Part shown: piece by piece, positions 17,975 to 25,452 of the stretch
Position numbering within the stretch: the stretch's first letter is position 1
Layout: each line of letters begins with the position of its first letter
Assembly: GCF_001412535.1 (NCBI RefSeq)
Contig: NZ_CP011774.1
Coordinates: 677,501 to 741,500, forward strand
From: Limnohabitans sp. 63ED37-2
GTDB lineage: Bacteria > Pseudomonadota > Gammaproteobacteria > Burkholderiales > Burkholderiaceae_C
DNA length: 64,000 nt
Direction: 5' to 3'
Notes under the pieces: generated by a model
What the model was told of the DNA's origin: nothing
Database searches by the model: none
The model's input: the letters and a program-made list of their open reading frames with translations, nothing else
Program-made: the position numbers and the translations under genes

Positions 17975-18486
17975 GTGCTGGCCTGTGCACCCGATGTGGG
18001 CAAAGAAGTTGGGTCGGGGGAGGTGGTTTTTTGCAGCCGCGCCATGCGCAGCTTGCGGATGTATTGCGCGGCGTTGATGGCGTAGCTGCCATAAGCGGCC
18101 AGGGCCAGTAGCAGCAAGTCGTTGGCGCTCCAAGCGCCTTGCCACCAAGCCCAGACGTAGGCGGTGTGTAGCGCCATGACCCCCATGCTGACCACGTCTT
18201 CCCAATAGAAGGCAGGGGCAAACAGGTATTGGCCGAACACCACTTTTTCCCAAATGGCCCCTGTGACCATGATGGCGTAGAGCACCGCGGTCTTGAGCAC
18301 CACCGAGGCCAGCGCCCAGTCGGTGTGCTCGCCGGTGTGCAGGCTGTTAATCACCAAATACAGGCTGATGCCAAAAATCAGGAACTGCACGGGGGCCAAG
18401 ATGCCTTGCACCAGCGTCCAGGCGGTCGCGTCACGCCGGGCGCGTTGCGCTGGCGTGTACAAAACCTGGGGACTGGAAGCGGACAT
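17971..18486 (-). CDS. bchF: 2-vinyl (C-3 vinyl) bacteriochlorophyllide hydratase BchF
   Basis: BchF adds water across the C-3 vinyl group on the way to the acetyl group of bacteriochlorophyll a. The 171-residue membrane protein has about four hydrophobic helices and the family signature in YTPAQRARRDATAWTLVQG and GAIWEKVVFGQYLFAPAFYWED. It is the first gene of the 15-gene minus-strand run and is preceded by a sigma70-like promoter covered by two PpsR operators. Confidence 0.96.
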   Translation of the reverse strand: MSASSPQVLYTPAQRARRDATAWTLVQGILAPVQFLIFGISLYLVINSLHTGEHTDWALASVVLKTAVLYAIMVTGAIWEKVVFGQYLFAPAFYWEDVVSMGVMALHTAYVWAWWQGAWSANDLLLLALAAYGSYAINAAQYIRKLRMARLQKTTSPDPTSLPTSGAQAST

Positions 18487-18521
18487 GGGGGACCTTGTGA
18501 GTGCGGGGGGGGTTGGGTTTG

Positions 18522-18550
18522 AATGTAAGTCTGGACATACAGTGTGTCAA
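18522..18550 (-). promoter_or_regulatory. bchF operon promoter
   Basis: On the minus strand a perfect TTGACA (18545-18550) is followed after 17 bp by TACATT (18522-18527). The expected start is about 30 bp before the bchF ATG. The -35 box lies in one PpsR operator and the -10 box in the other, so repressor binding would block polymerase directly. Confidence 0.82.
18524..18541. promoter_or_regulatory. PpsR/CrtJ operator 1 upstream of bchF
   Basis: TGT and ACA are spaced by exactly 12 bp, the PpsR/CrtJ half-site arrangement. It lies 3 bp from a second, better site and covers the -10 region. Confidence 0.75.
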
Positions 18551-18562
18551 CACAAATTGACA
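18545..18562. promoter_or_regulatory. PpsR/CrtJ operator 2 upstream of bchF
   Basis: TGTC-N10-GACA is a perfect match to the best PpsR/CrtJ consensus. It contains the -35 box of the bchF promoter. The intergenic region also serves the divergent aerR gene, so the pair may control both directions. Confidence 0.85.
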
Positions 18563-18735
18563 TAAATTTCAATTGCCAGGGTTTACACTAGATACAGGAC
18601 CCGGAAATCAAATCACACTAGGACCTGTGTTCTGTGGGGGCTTTCACCGGGTCTCACACCACGCACTTCTTGCGACGAGCACTCCGATGTCCGGAGCCTG
18701 CCGCTGGTGTTCCCTCCTGATGATCGGTGCTTGTC

Positions 18736-19542
18736 ATGGCGCAATTCAACCTCGAAACCGCACAGTCCCCGCCCATGGCCGAGGGTGCTCGGCATGCCTT
18801 GCCCGAAGCTTTGCGCCAAGGTGTACCGGTTGGGCCACGTTTGGTGGGCGGCACCAGTTTCACGGGCAAATCGGCACTCGACCTGGCCCAAATCCAGATC
18901 CTGGCGCAAGCCTGCCTGCAGGGCTTGGATGCTGCGCGGCAAGTGGTGTTTGGCTGGCAGCGCCAAGGACAGTCCCTGGAAGACATCTATGTACAAGGCA
19001 TCACCCCTTGTGCCCGCTTGCTGGGTGATTGGTGGTGCGCCGATCGCCTGGATTTCGCCATGACCACCATCGCGTCGGCCCATTTGCAGCAGCTGTTACA
19101 CGACTTCAGCAGCGAGTTTTTGCAGGAAACCCCCACGCAACACCAGCCTTGGAGCTTGCTCTTGCTGACCGAGCCCGGTGCTCAGCACAGCCTGGGTTTG
19201 TTCATGCTCAGTGAATTTTTCAAGCGCGCGGGCTGGGTCGTGACGGTGGGTGTACCGCAGGATGTGAGCGAGTTCAAGCGCCTGTTCCAGTCGGACTGGT
19301 TCGATGCGGTGGGCATTTCGGTGAGCAGCGACCGCCATTTGGACACTTTGGCGGCCTTGCTGCCCAAACTGCGTGAGAGCTCGGACAACTTGGGGCTGCA
19401 GGTGTTTGTCGGTGGGCCCATGGCCTTTATTGCACCCGAACGGTTGCAGGGCTTGGCCGCCGAGGTGCTGGCCGAAGACGCACCAGCCACCGTGTCGCGC
19501 ATCACCCAAGCCATGGCTGGCGCAGCGGCTCGAGCGAACTGA
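18736..19542 (+). CDS. aerR: AerR/PpaA-type cobalamin-binding antirepressor
   Basis: This 268-residue protein matches the AerR/PpaA family, which binds vitamin B12 as a light-sensing chromophore and modulates PpsR/CrtJ. Residues about 45-125 form the helical cap (Trp99/100 in LGDWWCADRL). Residues about 138-260 are the Rossmann-like B12 domain with PGAQHSLG, where His151 fits the cobalamin axial ligand, then FFKRAGW and ISVSSDRHL. The ATG at 18736 is preferred; an in-frame GTG at 18727 is possible and neither has a strong ribosome site. In Rhodobacter capsulatus long and short AerR forms exist. ppsR follows on the same strand after 131 bp. Confidence 0.93.
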   Translation: MAQFNLETAQSPPMAEGARHALPEALRQGVPVGPRLVGGTSFTGKSALDLAQIQILAQACLQGLDAARQVVFGWQRQGQSLEDIYVQGITPCARLLGDWWCADRLDFAMTTIASAHLQQLLHDFSSEFLQETPTQHQPWSLLLLTEPGAQHSLGLFMLSEFFKRAGWVVTVGVPQDVSEFKRLFQSDWFDAVGISVSSDRHLDTLAALLPKLRESSDNLGLQVFVGGPMAFIAPERLQGLAAEVLAEDAPATVSRITQAMAGAAARAN

Positions 19543-19552
19543 TATGGCTTGC

Positions 19553-19570
19553 TGTGTACGATTCTTAACA
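19553..19570. promoter_or_regulatory. weak PpsR-like site between aerR and ppsR
   Basis: TGT and ACA are spaced by 12 bp but without the flanking C/G of the best sites. Alone it could be chance; the nearby TGACA-N8-TGTCA dyad makes autoregulation of ppsR more plausible. Confidence 0.35.
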
Positions 19571-19621
19571 TTGAAACCGCAAGGCCATCCTTTTTTAGTG
19601 ATTTATCAGCCTATACTTGTA

Positions 19622-19639
19622 TGACAAATTTAAGTGTCA
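19622..19639. promoter_or_regulatory. TGACA-N8-TGTCA dyad before ppsR
   Basis: The inverted pair has exactly the arrangement (GACA-N8-TGTC) found at the junction of two tandem PpsR operators with 8-bp spacing, but the outer half-sites are missing. It lies about 35-50 bp before the ppsR start and may be an autoregulatory site of reduced affinity. Confidence 0.45.
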
Positions 19640-19673
19640 ACTTCCTGATGCTCAAACCCGTTTGGTTTACAAC

Positions 19674-21062
19674 ATGAAGCTTCCCTCTTTGGACCCTTCC
19701 ACCTTTTCCCAGTTACTGGGGGTGGTGTCTGATGTCACCTTGGTCATGGACCCTTTGGGGGTGATCGAGGACGTGTCGACCGGGCGCGACACGCTGGCCG
19801 CTTTGGGCTGTCAGTCTTGGGTGGGTCGCCGCTGGATCGACACCGTGACCAGCGAGAGCCGCGGCAAGATCCAGGAGATGCTGTCATCTCAAGGGGCGTC
19901 GGATCCGATGCGCTGGCGGCATGTGAACCATCTCTCGCCCATGGGCAGCGAGGTGGCCATTCAATACGTGGTGTTGCCCCTCGGCGGCGGCAAGCTGCTG
20001 GCCATGGGCCGCGATCTCGAAAGCCTGGCCGAGTTGCAGCGCCGTCTGGTCGAAACCCAGCAGTCCATGGAGCGCGACTATTTGCGCCTGCGCCACATCG
20101 AGGCGCGCTACCGCGTGCTGTTTGACACCTCCTCCGAGGCGGTGTTGATGGTCGACGCCAGCACGCAGCGCGTGCTGGAGGCCAATGTGGGCGCGCAGTC
20201 CCTGCTCAAAGACGCTGGAAAACGCCTGGTGGGCCGCGATGTGCGCGAATGTTTCGAAGGTGAAAGCCAAGGTGAAGTGCAGTCCTTGCTGCGCACGGCG
20301 CTGGCCACGGGCCGCATCGAGATGTGCGCGGCCCGTGTGGCGGGCTTGCCTTCGGCCTGGACGGTGTCGGCCACGGTGTTCCGCCAAGAGGGTGGGGCGC
20401 AGTTTTTGGTGCGTCTGGTCACCCGCGAGGCGGTCGCCGCCACTTTGAATGATGCGGGTTCTTCGGCCGCTTTGAGCGAAGCCATGGAGCGCTTCCCGGA
20501 TGGTTGGTTGTTGACCGACACCTCGGGCCTGATCAAAAGCGTGAACGAAGAGGGCATGGCTTTGTTGGGTCTGACGGCCTCGTCCCAAGTGGTGGGCCAG
20601 AGCCTGGAGCGCTGGCTCTTGCGCGGCGCGGTGGACTGGGGTGTGCTCAACACCAGCTTGCGCCAGCAGTTGCCGGTGCGCAATTTCGCGACCGAAGTGC
20701 GCACCCTCTCGGGCATGACCTTGCCCGTCGAGGTGTCGGCCGTGTGCTTGGCCCGGCCTGAGCCGATGTACGCCTTTTTTGTGCGCGACATGGACCGCCG
20801 TCTGCAAGGCGGTGCGTCGGTGGCGCAAAGCCAGGCCAACCCGTTTGCCGACCTGTCGCAATTGGTGGGGCGTCGTCCGATCAAGGACATCGTGGGCGAG
20901 ACGGTGGACACCATCGAGCGCATGTGCATTGAGGCCGCCTTGGAGTTGACCCACAACAACCGCGCTTCTGCTGCAGAAATGTTGGGTTTGTCGCGCCAAA
21001 GCTTGTACGTCAAACTGCGCCGCTTTGGCATGGTGGCCGAGGCCGAAACCGACGCGCCTTGA
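19674..21062 (+). CDS. ppsR: photosynthesis gene repressor PpsR/CrtJ
   Basis: PpsR is the redox- and light-responsive repressor of bacteriochlorophyll, carotenoid and antenna genes. The 462-residue protein has an N-terminal PAS-like domain (about 8-115), a helical Q-linker (about 118-148, LAELQRRLVETQQ), two further PAS domains (about 150-255 and 270-380) and a C-terminal Fis-type helix-turn-helix with SAAEMLGLSRQSLYVKLRR. Cys418 at the HTH start (ERMCIEAAL) matches the redox-active cysteine of Rhodobacter PpsR. The ATG at 19674 is chosen; a longer frame begins at a TTG. In some betaproteobacteria PpsR can also activate certain genes, so direction of effect is not assured. Confidence 0.95.
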   Translation: MKLPSLDPSTFSQLLGVVSDVTLVMDPLGVIEDVSTGRDTLAALGCQSWVGRRWIDTVTSESRGKIQEMLSSQGASDPMRWRHVNHLSPMGSEVAIQYVVLPLGGGKLLAMGRDLESLAELQRRLVETQQSMERDYLRLRHIEARYRVLFDTSSEAVLMVDASTQRVLEANVGAQSLLKDAGKRLVGRDVRECFEGESQGEVQSLLRTALATGRIEMCAARVAGLPSAWTVSATVFRQEGGAQFLVRLVTREAVAATLNDAGSSAALSEAMERFPDGWLLTDTSGLIKSVNEEGMALLGLTASSQVVGQSLERWLLRGAVDWGVLNTSLRQQLPVRNFATEVRTLSGMTLPVEVSAVCLARPEPMYAFFVRDMDRRLQGGASVAQSQANPFADLSQLVGRRPIKDIVGETVDTIERMCIEAALELTHNNRASAAEMLGLSRQSLYVKLRRFGMVAEAETDAP

Positions 21063-21066
21063 GGGT

Positions 21067-21084
21067 TGTAAGTTTGAGTTGACA
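21067..21084. promoter_or_regulatory. PpsR operator 1 upstream of bchG
   Basis: TGT-N12-ACA with the right arm reading TTGACA. It begins 4 bp after the ppsR stop and lies about 50-70 bp before bchG. Confidence 0.75.
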
Positions 21085-21089
21085 TTAAG

Positions 21090-21107
21090 CGTCAATCCCA
21101 GTTGACA
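21090..21107. promoter_or_regulatory. PpsR operator 2 upstream of bchG (one mismatch)
   Basis: CGTC-N10-GACA differs from the ideal TGTC-N10-GACA by one base. It follows operator 1 after 5 bp, giving a tandem arrangement like that before bchF. Its TTGACA (21102-21107) could be a -35 box with a weak CACAAT -10 at 21124-21129, which would give a very short bchG leader. Confidence 0.65.
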
Positions 21108-21135
21108 TTTTAAAAACTCTCTTCACAATGGGGGC

Positions 21136-22092
21136 ATGGACACCCCACCTTTGGCCCACGCGCCACACAACCAGGCCCTGGCGCCGCCGCTGAGTCGGCC
21201 TGCCTTGCGCACGGTGGCCGAATTCCTCAAACCCATTACTTGGTTTCCGCCCATGTGGGCCTTTGCCTGTGGCGCAGTGGCCTCAGGGCAGGACCTGGGC
21301 GCGAACTGGGCTTTGCTGCTCTTGGGTTTGGTGTTGACCGGCCCGCTGGTCTGCGCCAGCAGCCAAGCGGTGAACGACTGGTTTGACCGGCATGTGGACG
21401 CCATCAACGAACCCAATCGCCCCATCCCGTCGGGCCGCATGCCTGGTCGCTGGGGTTTGGGCATTGCCATCGCCTGGACCGCACTGTCGCTGGTCTGGGC
21501 CACGCTCATGGGGCCATGGGGTTTTGTGGCCTGCGGCCTGGCCATTGCGCTGTCGTGGGCTTACAGCGCGCCACCCGTGCGCCTCAAAAACAACGGCTGG
21601 TGGGGCAACGCGGCTTGCGCCCTGAGTTACGAAGGGCTGGCTTGGCTGACTGGCACGGCCGTCATGTTGGGCGGGGCCTGGCCGGGCCCACACTCGATCG
21701 CGTTGGCGCTGCTCTACAGCGTGGGTGCCCACGGCATCATGACGCTCAACGATTTCAAGGCCATTGAAGGCGACCGCCGCATGGGCGTGGCCTCGTTGCC
21801 GGTGCAGCTGGGTGCGCACGGCGCGGCGCGCATGGCTTGCGTGTTCATGCTGGTGCCGCAGGTGGTCGTGGCGGCTTTGCTGCTGAACTGGCAACTGCCC
21901 TGGCACGCTGCGGCCGTCTTGGCTTTGGCGGTTTCACAGGGGCCTTTGATGCGCCAATTTTTGCGCCAACCGGTGGAACGCGCCTTGCACGTCTCAGCCT
22001 TTGGTGTGCCTCTTTTTGTCAGCGGCATGATGGTCAGCGCCTTTGGCCTGCGCCAACTGAGTCTGTTTTCCAACACGCTGGGGGTCGCATGA
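21136..22092 (+). CDS. bchG: bacteriochlorophyll synthase BchG
   Basis: BchG is a membrane prenyltransferase that esterifies bacteriochlorophyllide a with geranylgeranyl (or phytyl) diphosphate. The 318-residue UbiA-family protein has about eight to nine transmembrane helices. Both Asp-rich motifs are visible: NDWFDRHVDAINEPNRPIPSGR (about residues 84-105) and NDFKAIEGDRRMGV (about 205-218). Two PpsR operators precede it, and its stop overlaps the next gene as ATGA. It leads the bchG-bch2-bchP-tspO operon. Confidence 0.97.
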   Translation: MDTPPLAHAPHNQALAPPLSRPALRTVAEFLKPITWFPPMWAFACGAVASGQDLGANWALLLLGLVLTGPLVCASSQAVNDWFDRHVDAINEPNRPIPSGRMPGRWGLGIAIAWTALSLVWATLMGPWGFVACGLAIALSWAYSAPPVRLKNNGWWGNAACALSYEGLAWLTGTAVMLGGAWPGPHSIALALLYSVGAHGIMTLNDFKAIEGDRRMGVASLPVQLGAHGAARMACVFMLVPQVVVAALLLNWQLPWHAAAVLALAVSQGPLMRQFLRQPVERALHVSAFGVPLFVSGMMVSAFGLRQLSLFSNTLGVA

Positions 22093-23459
22093 ACAAGATG
22101 GTGAATCCTTTGGAGTTTGGCTGGTTCCAAATCATCCGCTTGGGCCTGATCCAAGCCTGCCTGGGCGCGGTGGTGGTGGTGACCACGTCCACCCTCAACC
22201 GCATCATGGTGGTCGAGCTGGCGCTACCCGCCTTGCTGCCCGGCTTTTTGGTGGCCTGGCATTACGCGGTGCAGATGGTGCGCCCGCGCATGGGCTTTGG
22301 AGCCGACAAGGGGCGGCGCAGCACGCCCTGGATGATGGGCGGCATGTTGGTGCTGGGTGTGGGCGGCGTGATGGCCGCTGGGTCCACGGTGTGGATGGCC
22401 ACCCAACCCATGTATGGCGCATTGCTGGCCTGGTTGTCCTTCAGCTTGATTGGCTTGGGTGTGAGTGCGTGTGGTACCTCGCTGCTGGCGCTGATGGCCA
22501 AGCGGGTGCCCGATGAGCGACGTGCGCCTGCGGCCACCACCGTGTGGTTGATGATGATCGTGGGCTTTGCGGTCACCGCGGGGGTCGTGGGCAAGCTGAT
22601 TGACCCTTACAGCCCGCAGGTGCTGCTGCAGGTCTCGGCAGGCCTGAGTTTGCTGACCGCCTGCATCACGGCGCTGTGTTTGTGGGGCCTGGAAAAAGAC
22701 GGTGAACCCTCACAGGCCACAGCGCCCAGCGTGGCCAACGAGCGCCTGAAAAAACAAAATTTCAAAGAGGCCTTCCAAGAGGTCTGGGCCGAGCCTGCGG
22801 CGCGCACTTTCACGGTGTTTGTGTTCATGTCCATGCTGGCCTACAGCGCGCAAGACTTGATTCTGGAGCCCTTTGCGGGCGCGGTGCACGGCTTCACGCC
22901 TGGGCAGACCACGCAGCTGTCGGGCTGGCACCACATGGGCGTGCTGTTCGGCATGTTGGCGGTGGCCGGTGCCGGTTCGCGCTGGGTGGCGGGACGCCTG
23001 GGCTCGGTGCAGGCCTGGATGGTGGGCGGTTGCTTGGTGTCGGCGCTGGCCACGGTGGGTTTGGTCAGTTCGGCTTTGTCTGCTGCATGGCCCCTGAAGG
23101 CCAATGTGGTGTTTTTGGGCGTTGCCAACGGCGCGTTCTCGATCGCGGCGATTGCCACCATGATGCGCCTGGCCGGAGAAGGTGGCGCAGGCCGCGAAGG
23201 CACGCGCATGGGTTTGTGGGGCGCGGCGCAAGCGGCGGCCTTTGGTTTGGGGGGATTGCTCGGCACCGCTGCCAGCGACCTGGCCCACGCCTTGTTGGGG
23301 GAACAACGCACGGCCTATGCCGCCGTGTTTGGCATGCAAGCGCTCATGTTTGCGGTTTCGGCAGCGGTGGCCACACGCCTGCGCACCGGACCTGCAGCGC
23401 AGCGAGCGCCTTTGCGTTTTGACGGTCCCGTATTGCTCAAAGGTGGGTCAAGCTCATGA
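22089..23459 (+). CDS. PucC-family MFS protein of the bchG-bchP operon (Bch2)
   Basis: This 456-residue protein with about 12 membrane segments is a second PucC/LhaA-type transporter. Its place between bchG and bchP is that of the ORF often called bch2 or orf428 in Rhodobacter. Family features include TTSTLNRIMVVELALPALLPG and AYSAQDLILEPFAGAVHGF. It probably handles newly made bacteriochlorophyll for light-harvesting assembly, working with BchG; no substrate has been firmly shown for this branch. It overlaps both neighbours by ATGA. Confidence 0.9.
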   Translation: MNKMVNPLEFGWFQIIRLGLIQACLGAVVVVTTSTLNRIMVVELALPALLPGFLVAWHYAVQMVRPRMGFGADKGRRSTPWMMGGMLVLGVGGVMAAGSTVWMATQPMYGALLAWLSFSLIGLGVSACGTSLLALMAKRVPDERRAPAATTVWLMMIVGFAVTAGVVGKLIDPYSPQVLLQVSAGLSLLTACITALCLWGLEKDGEPSQATAPSVANERLKKQNFKEAFQEVWAEPAARTFTVFVFMSMLAYSAQDLILEPFAGAVHGFTPGQTTQLSGWHHMGVLFGMLAVAGAGSRWVAGRLGSVQAWMVGGCLVSALATVGLVSSALSAAWPLKANVVFLGVANGAFSIAAIATMMRLAGEGGAGREGTRMGLWGAAQAAAFGLGGLLGTAASDLAHALLGEQRTAYAAVFGMQALMFAVSAAVATRLRTGPAAQRAPLRFDGPVLLKGGSSS

Positions 23460-24664
23460 ACCAAACCGATTACGATTTTGTGGTGGTGGGCGGAGGTCCC
23501 TCGGGGGCCACTGCTGCACACGATTTGGTGCGCCAAGGTTGGCGCGTGTTGTTGCTCGACCGCCAGGGCCGCACCAAACCCTGCGGCGGCGCGATCCCGC
23601 CGCGCCTGATCCAGGACTTCGACATCCCCGACCACCTGCTGGTGGCCAAGGTGCGTTGTGCGCGCATGATCTCGCCCACCGACAATAAAGTCGACATCCC
23701 CATTGACAACGGTTTTGTCGGCATGGTGGACCGCGACGAGTTTGACGAGTACTTGCGCGACCGCGCAGCCCAGTCGGGTGCGGTGCGTTGCCAGGCGATT
23801 TTTGACAAGCTGCAGCACGACGACAGTGGTCAGTTGTGGGTGCACTACACCCCGGTGACCCCCAAAGAACACGCGGCCCAAGAACACGCCCAACCCACCA
23901 AAGTGTCCACCCGCATGGTGGTGGGGGCCGATGGCGCACGCTCGGAAGTGGCGCGACAGGCCATTCCCAATGCGCACAAAACCAAGTATGTCTTCGCCTA
24001 CCACGAGATCATCGAGTCGCCCATAGGCCAACCCGGCTACGACGCAGCGCGCTGCGATGTGTATTACCAAGGTGAGGTCTCGCCCGACTTTTACGGCTGG
24101 GTGTTTCCACACGGCAAGACCATGAGCGTGGGCATGGGCAGTGCCGACAAGGGCTACTCGCTGCGCAGCGCCACTGCGCGTTTGCGCGCCATTGCGGGCC
24201 TCACCGATGCACCCACCTTGCGCCGCGAAGGCGCGCCGATTCCGCTCAAGCCTCTGCCCCAGTGGGACAACGGCCGCGATGTGGTGTTGATCGGCGACGC
24301 TGCGGGCGTGGTGGCCCCGTCGTCGGGCGAAGGCATTTACTACGCCATGGACTGCGCCCGGCGCGTGGCCCAGGCGGCGCACCAAGCCCTCAAAACCGGC
24401 AACAGCGCTTGCCTCAAGCAAGGCCGCAAGAGCTTCATGAAGCAGCACGGCCGGGTGTTCTGGATCTTGGCTGTGATGCAGTACTTCTGGTACCAGAGCG
24501 ACAAACGCCGCGAGAAGTTCGTCAAGATCTGCGAAGACCGGGATGTTCAACGCCTGACCTTCGAGTCGTACATGAACAAAGAGCTGGCGCGCAAGGACCC
24601 GATGGCCCATGTGCGCATCTTTTTCAAAGACATGGCGCATTTGTTGGGTTTGGCACGCACATGA
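23456..24664 (+). CDS. bchP: geranylgeranyl reductase BchP
   Basis: BchP reduces the geranylgeranyl tail of bacteriochlorophyll to phytyl in three steps using FAD and a reduced cofactor. The 402-residue protein has the N-terminal FAD motif VVVGGGPSGATAA (residues 9-21), KPCGGAIPPRL, the GMVDRDEFDEYL region and the second FAD motif VVLIGDAAGVVAPSSGEGI. All are BchP/ChlP hallmarks. It overlaps the upstream transporter gene and is followed after 7 bp by tspO. Confidence 0.97.
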   Translation: MNQTDYDFVVVGGGPSGATAAHDLVRQGWRVLLLDRQGRTKPCGGAIPPRLIQDFDIPDHLLVAKVRCARMISPTDNKVDIPIDNGFVGMVDRDEFDEYLRDRAAQSGAVRCQAIFDKLQHDDSGQLWVHYTPVTPKEHAAQEHAQPTKVSTRMVVGADGARSEVARQAIPNAHKTKYVFAYHEIIESPIGQPGYDAARCDVYYQGEVSPDFYGWVFPHGKTMSVGMGSADKGYSLRSATARLRAIAGLTDAPTLRREGAPIPLKPLPQWDNGRDVVLIGDAAGVVAPSSGEGIYYAMDCARRVAQAAHQALKTGNSACLKQGRKSFMKQHGRVFWILAVMQYFWYQSDKRREKFVKICEDRDVQRLTFESYMNKELARKDPMAHVRIFFKDMAHLLGLART

Positions 24665-24671
24665 GGCCTGA

Positions 24672-25211
24672 GTGAGCCAGCACCCCGAACACGGCTTGCT
24701 GAGGTCAACCCTGGGGCGCAGGCACAAAGCGTCTGTGCGCACCTTGCTTCTGGCCTTTGTGCTCAGCTACGCCACAGCGGGCATCGGCGCGGCTTTGACC
24801 GAGTTGGGCCCGTGGTACTTTGCGCTCAAGCACCCGCCCTGGAAGCCACCCGACGCCGCGTTCGGTGTGATTTGGTCCACCATCTTCACGCTGTGCGCCA
24901 TCAGCGCTTGGCTGGCATGGCAAGCGGCCGACACCGCTGCGCTGCGCCGCCGAGTGGCTGTGCTGTTTGGCGTGAATGCCGTGCTCAACATCCTTTGGAG
25001 CTGGCTGTACTTCAAGCTCCAGCGCCCCGACTGGGCGCTGTTCGAGGTGGTGTTTTTGTGGATGTCCATTCTGGCGTTGATCATGGGCCTGTGGCGCTTG
25101 TCACGCTGGGCCAGTTTGCTGCTCATCACCTACTGGGTTTGGGTCAGCATCGCCGCCGTGCTGAACCTGCAAACCGTGATGCTCAACGGGCCTTTCGGCG
25201 CGCAGCCCTGA
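24672..25211 (+). CDS. tspO: TspO/MBR family protein
   Basis: The 179-residue protein has an N-terminal extension of about 20 residues and then five transmembrane helices of the TspO/peripheral benzodiazepine receptor family, with WYFALKHPPWKPPDAAFGVIWS, NILWSWLYF and a Trp-rich last helix. TspO (CrtK) binds porphyrins and, in Rhodobacter sphaeroides, negatively modulates photosynthesis gene expression. The start is a GTG at 24672 with GAGG a few bases upstream (inside the bchP end). Its place in the bchG operon suggests tetrapyrrole sensing or handling. Confidence 0.92.
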   Translation: MSQHPEHGLLRSTLGRRHKASVRTLLLAFVLSYATAGIGAALTELGPWYFALKHPPWKPPDAAFGVIWSTIFTLCAISAWLAWQAADTAALRRRVAVLFGVNAVLNILWSWLYFKLQRPDWALFEVVFLWMSILALIMGLWRLSRWASLLLITYWVWVSIAAVLNLQTVMLNGPFGAQP

Positions 25212-25238
25212 GCGCCCCACCCAACCAGGAGAGTTCCC

Positions 25239-25418
25239 ATGCCCCCCTCCCTCATGGCCACGATTTTTTTGTTGATGACCGGCTTGTGCGGTGCGGCTTA
25301 TTGGTGGCTGGACCACCGGATGCAGCGCTTGTCGGACACCTTGCGCGACACCTACAAACTGGGCCTGATGATCATCTACGGACTGCAGATGGTGTTGCTG
25401 CTCATGTTCGCCATCTAG
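25239..25418 (+). CDS. 59-aa two-helix membrane protein in the bchG operon
   Basis: A short gene with a strong ribosome site (CAGGAGAG, ATG seven to eight bases later) and normal local codon use lies 27 bp after tspO. It encodes 59 residues: a first hydrophobic helix (about 5-20), a charged middle with HRMQRLSDTLRDTYKLG, and a second helix (about 41-59) ending in LLMFAI. The ends would face the same side as a helical hairpin. No family is recognised. Its co-transcription with bchP and tspO and its antenna-like size suggest a small accessory subunit, but this is inference. Confidence 0.75.
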   Translation: MPPSLMATIFLLMTGLCGAAYWWLDHRMQRLSDTLRDTYKLGLMIIYGLQMVLLLMFAI

Positions 25419-25452
25419 CCATGGTCGATTTCGCCCCTGTGGCCTTCGGCGC

